From Phytopseudomonas straminea (GTDB lineage Bacteria; Pseudomonadota; Gammaproteobacteria; Pseudomonadales; Pseudomonadaceae): DNA of 64,000 bases. Positions 63,205 to 64,000 of this stretch are shown here, piece by piece. Numbering within the stretch: the stretch's first letter is position 1; every line of letters begins with the position of its first letter. A model generated the notes under the pieces. The model was not told where the DNA came from. It ran no database searches and was given only the letters and a program-made list of their open reading frames with translations. Location of the stretch: assembly GCF_900112645.1 (NCBI RefSeq), contig NZ_FOMO01000008.1, positions 62,001 through 126,000 of the forward strand. The letters run 5' to 3'. Position numbers and translations under genes: made by a program.

Positions 63205-63786
63205 ATGGCTTTCGAATTGCCGCCGCTGCCCTACGCACACGATGCTTTGCAGCCGCACATCTCCAAGGAAACGTTGGAGTACCACCACGACAAGCACCAC
63301 AACACCTATGTCGTGAACCTGAACAACCTGGTGCCTGGCACCGAGTTCGAAGGCAAGAGCCTGGAAGAAATCGTCAAGACTTCCTCCGGCGGCATCTTCA
63401 ACAACGCTGCCCAGGTGTGGAACCACACCTTCTACTGGAACTGCCTGAGCCCGAACGGCGGTGGCCAGCCGACCGGCGAACTGGCTGCAGCCATCGACAA
63501 GGCCTTCGGTTCCTTCGACAAGTTCAAGGAAGAGTTCAGCAAAGTCAGCATCGGCACCTTTGGTTCCGGCTGGGGCTGGCTGGTGAAAAAGGCTGACGGT
63601 TCCCTGGCTCTGGCCAGCACCATCGGCGCCGGCTGCCCGCTGACCAGCGGCGACACCCCGCTGCTGACCTGCGACGTCTGGGAACACGCCTACTACATCG
63701 ACTACCGCAACGTACGTCCGAAGTATGTCGAGGCGTTCTGGAACCTGGTCAACTGGGACTTCGTGGCGAAGAACTTCGCTGCCTGA
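63205..63786 (+). CDS. sodB: Iron superoxide dismutase
   Basis: 193 residues, ATG at 63205 after TTAGGAGAAT. Metal ligands His27 (YHHDKHHNTY), His74 (AAQVWNHTFYWN), Asp157 and His161 (CDVWEHAYYIDY). Gln70 on the N-terminal side (AAQ) is the Fe-type pattern. Cytoplasmic; converts superoxide to peroxide and oxygen. In pseudomonads sodB is often controlled by the iron-regulated RNA PrrF at its ribosome site; nothing here proves that. Confidence 0.95.
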   Translation: MAFELPPLPYAHDALQPHISKETLEYHHDKHHNTYVVNLNNLVPGTEFEGKSLEEIVKTSSGGIFNNAAQVWNHTFYWNCLSPNGGGQPTGELAAAIDKAFGSFDKFKEEFSKVSIGTFGSGWGWLVKKADGSLALASTIGAGCPLTSGDTPLLTCDVWEHAYYIDYRNVRPKYVEAFWNLVNWDFVAKNFAA

Positions 63787-63807
63787 GCCCTGCCTAGGTA
63801 AGTAAAG

Positions 63808-63841
63808 ATGCCCTCCTGATGCGAGTCAGGGGGGCATTTTT
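63808..63841 (+). terminator. Rho-independent terminator of sodB
   Basis: ATGCCCTCCTGA and TCAGGGGGGCAT form the stem (63808-63819, 63826-63837) with a TGCGAG loop, followed by TTTTT. Confidence 0.9.
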
Positions 63842-63939
63842 GTATCCACCATAAATTCACGGCCGCGACGAGCGGCCTCAAGGCCTGTCGTTTTTTTCCG
63901 AAACAGACCCTGAGTGCGACAAGATTGGGCGTCGCGCAC

Positions 63940-64000
63940 ATGCGGCCTTTGACTGGCACCGCGAGTTTGCCAATACTCAACCCAATCCGGCGCCGGTTAT
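63940..64000 (+). CDS. Possible start of a truncated gene at the window edge
   Basis: An ATG at 63940 opens 20 codons (MRPLTGTASLPILNPIRRRL) running off the edge. No clear ribosome site precedes it. Residue content with Arg-Arg-Arg before a hydrophobic-looking end could be the basic N-terminus of a membrane protein. Treat as tentative. Confidence 0.25.
   Translation, partial: MRPLTGTASLPILNPIRRRL

Noticed and set aside
1..64000. CRISPR arrays, tRNA or rRNA genes, insertion sequences, prophage genes
   Set aside because: No regularly spaced direct repeats, no tRNA-like cloverleaf and no transposase or integrase coding region were found. The repeats present are short palindromic REP types.

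Overview
The window is GC-rich, densely coded chromosomal DNA from a gamma-proteobacterium, most likely a Pseudomonas. Supporting signs are an olsB-olsA ornithine-lipid pair, an argP-argO pair, an Fe-type sodB, a LOV-domain hybrid kinase of the pseudomonad type, many LysR/AraC regulators next to small catabolic operons, and Pseudomonas-style REP palindromes (GGAGCGGCTTTAGCCGC). No rRNA, tRNA, CRISPR array, transposase, integrase or prophage gene was seen. About 66 protein genes are called. Assignments rest on motif recognition by eye; no database search was run.

Layout. 1-4.0 kb: a leftward operon (PanE-like reductase, VOC protein, MaoC hydratase, CaiB/BaiF CoA-transferase cut by the window edge) with a divergent LysR gene, then a GlxA-type AraC regulator. 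4.1-9.8 kb: housekeeping and stress genes (NudK-type hydrolase with an extra C-terminal domain, GNAT, lipoprotein, TerC with a structured leader, AraC regulator, secreted NTF2-like protein, Atu4866-like protein, OsmC). 10-17 kb: a PQQ-type sugar dehydrogenase lipoprotein with a DUF2231-like membrane protein, then an operon of MFS transporter, class II aldolase, GhrA-like reductase and HDAC-family deacetylase under a divergent LysR. 18.2-25.4 kb: a five-gene operon (two SDRs, class III aminotransferase, glutamine-synthetase-like ligase, amidase) with a divergent LysR, which looks like a gamma-glutamyl-amine type catabolic route.

25-33 kb: a diguanylate cyclase, a conserved small protein, an Fsr-like MFS exporter, a GNAT, a Fur-box-associated TonB siderophore receptor and a DUF945 protein. 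33.7-36.4 kb: a small orphan protein, a REP cluster, and a translationally coupled two-gene unit of unknown function (helical protein plus zinc-ribbon/alpha-beta hydrolase), the best candidate here for an undescribed system. 36.5-41.6 kb: a TetR-MaoC-AKR operon divergent from two SDRs and an Old Yellow Enzyme. 42.7-49.3 kb: a signalling island with a blue-light LOV hybrid kinase, a four-PAS hybrid kinase, a hemerythrin and a GAF kinase.

49.3-64 kb: a cardiolipin synthase-like PLD enzyme, a diiron MBL protein, olsBA, an AbrB-family membrane protein with a divergent GntR regulator, AcpH, an ArsR-nemA pair with clear operator repeats, a coiled-coil membrane protein, a 3-beta-HSD-like reductase, argP-argO, a DMT transporter and sodB. 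Most operons are local regulator-plus-enzymes units; lipid remodelling (clsB-like, olsBA) and sensory functions are clustered on the right half.
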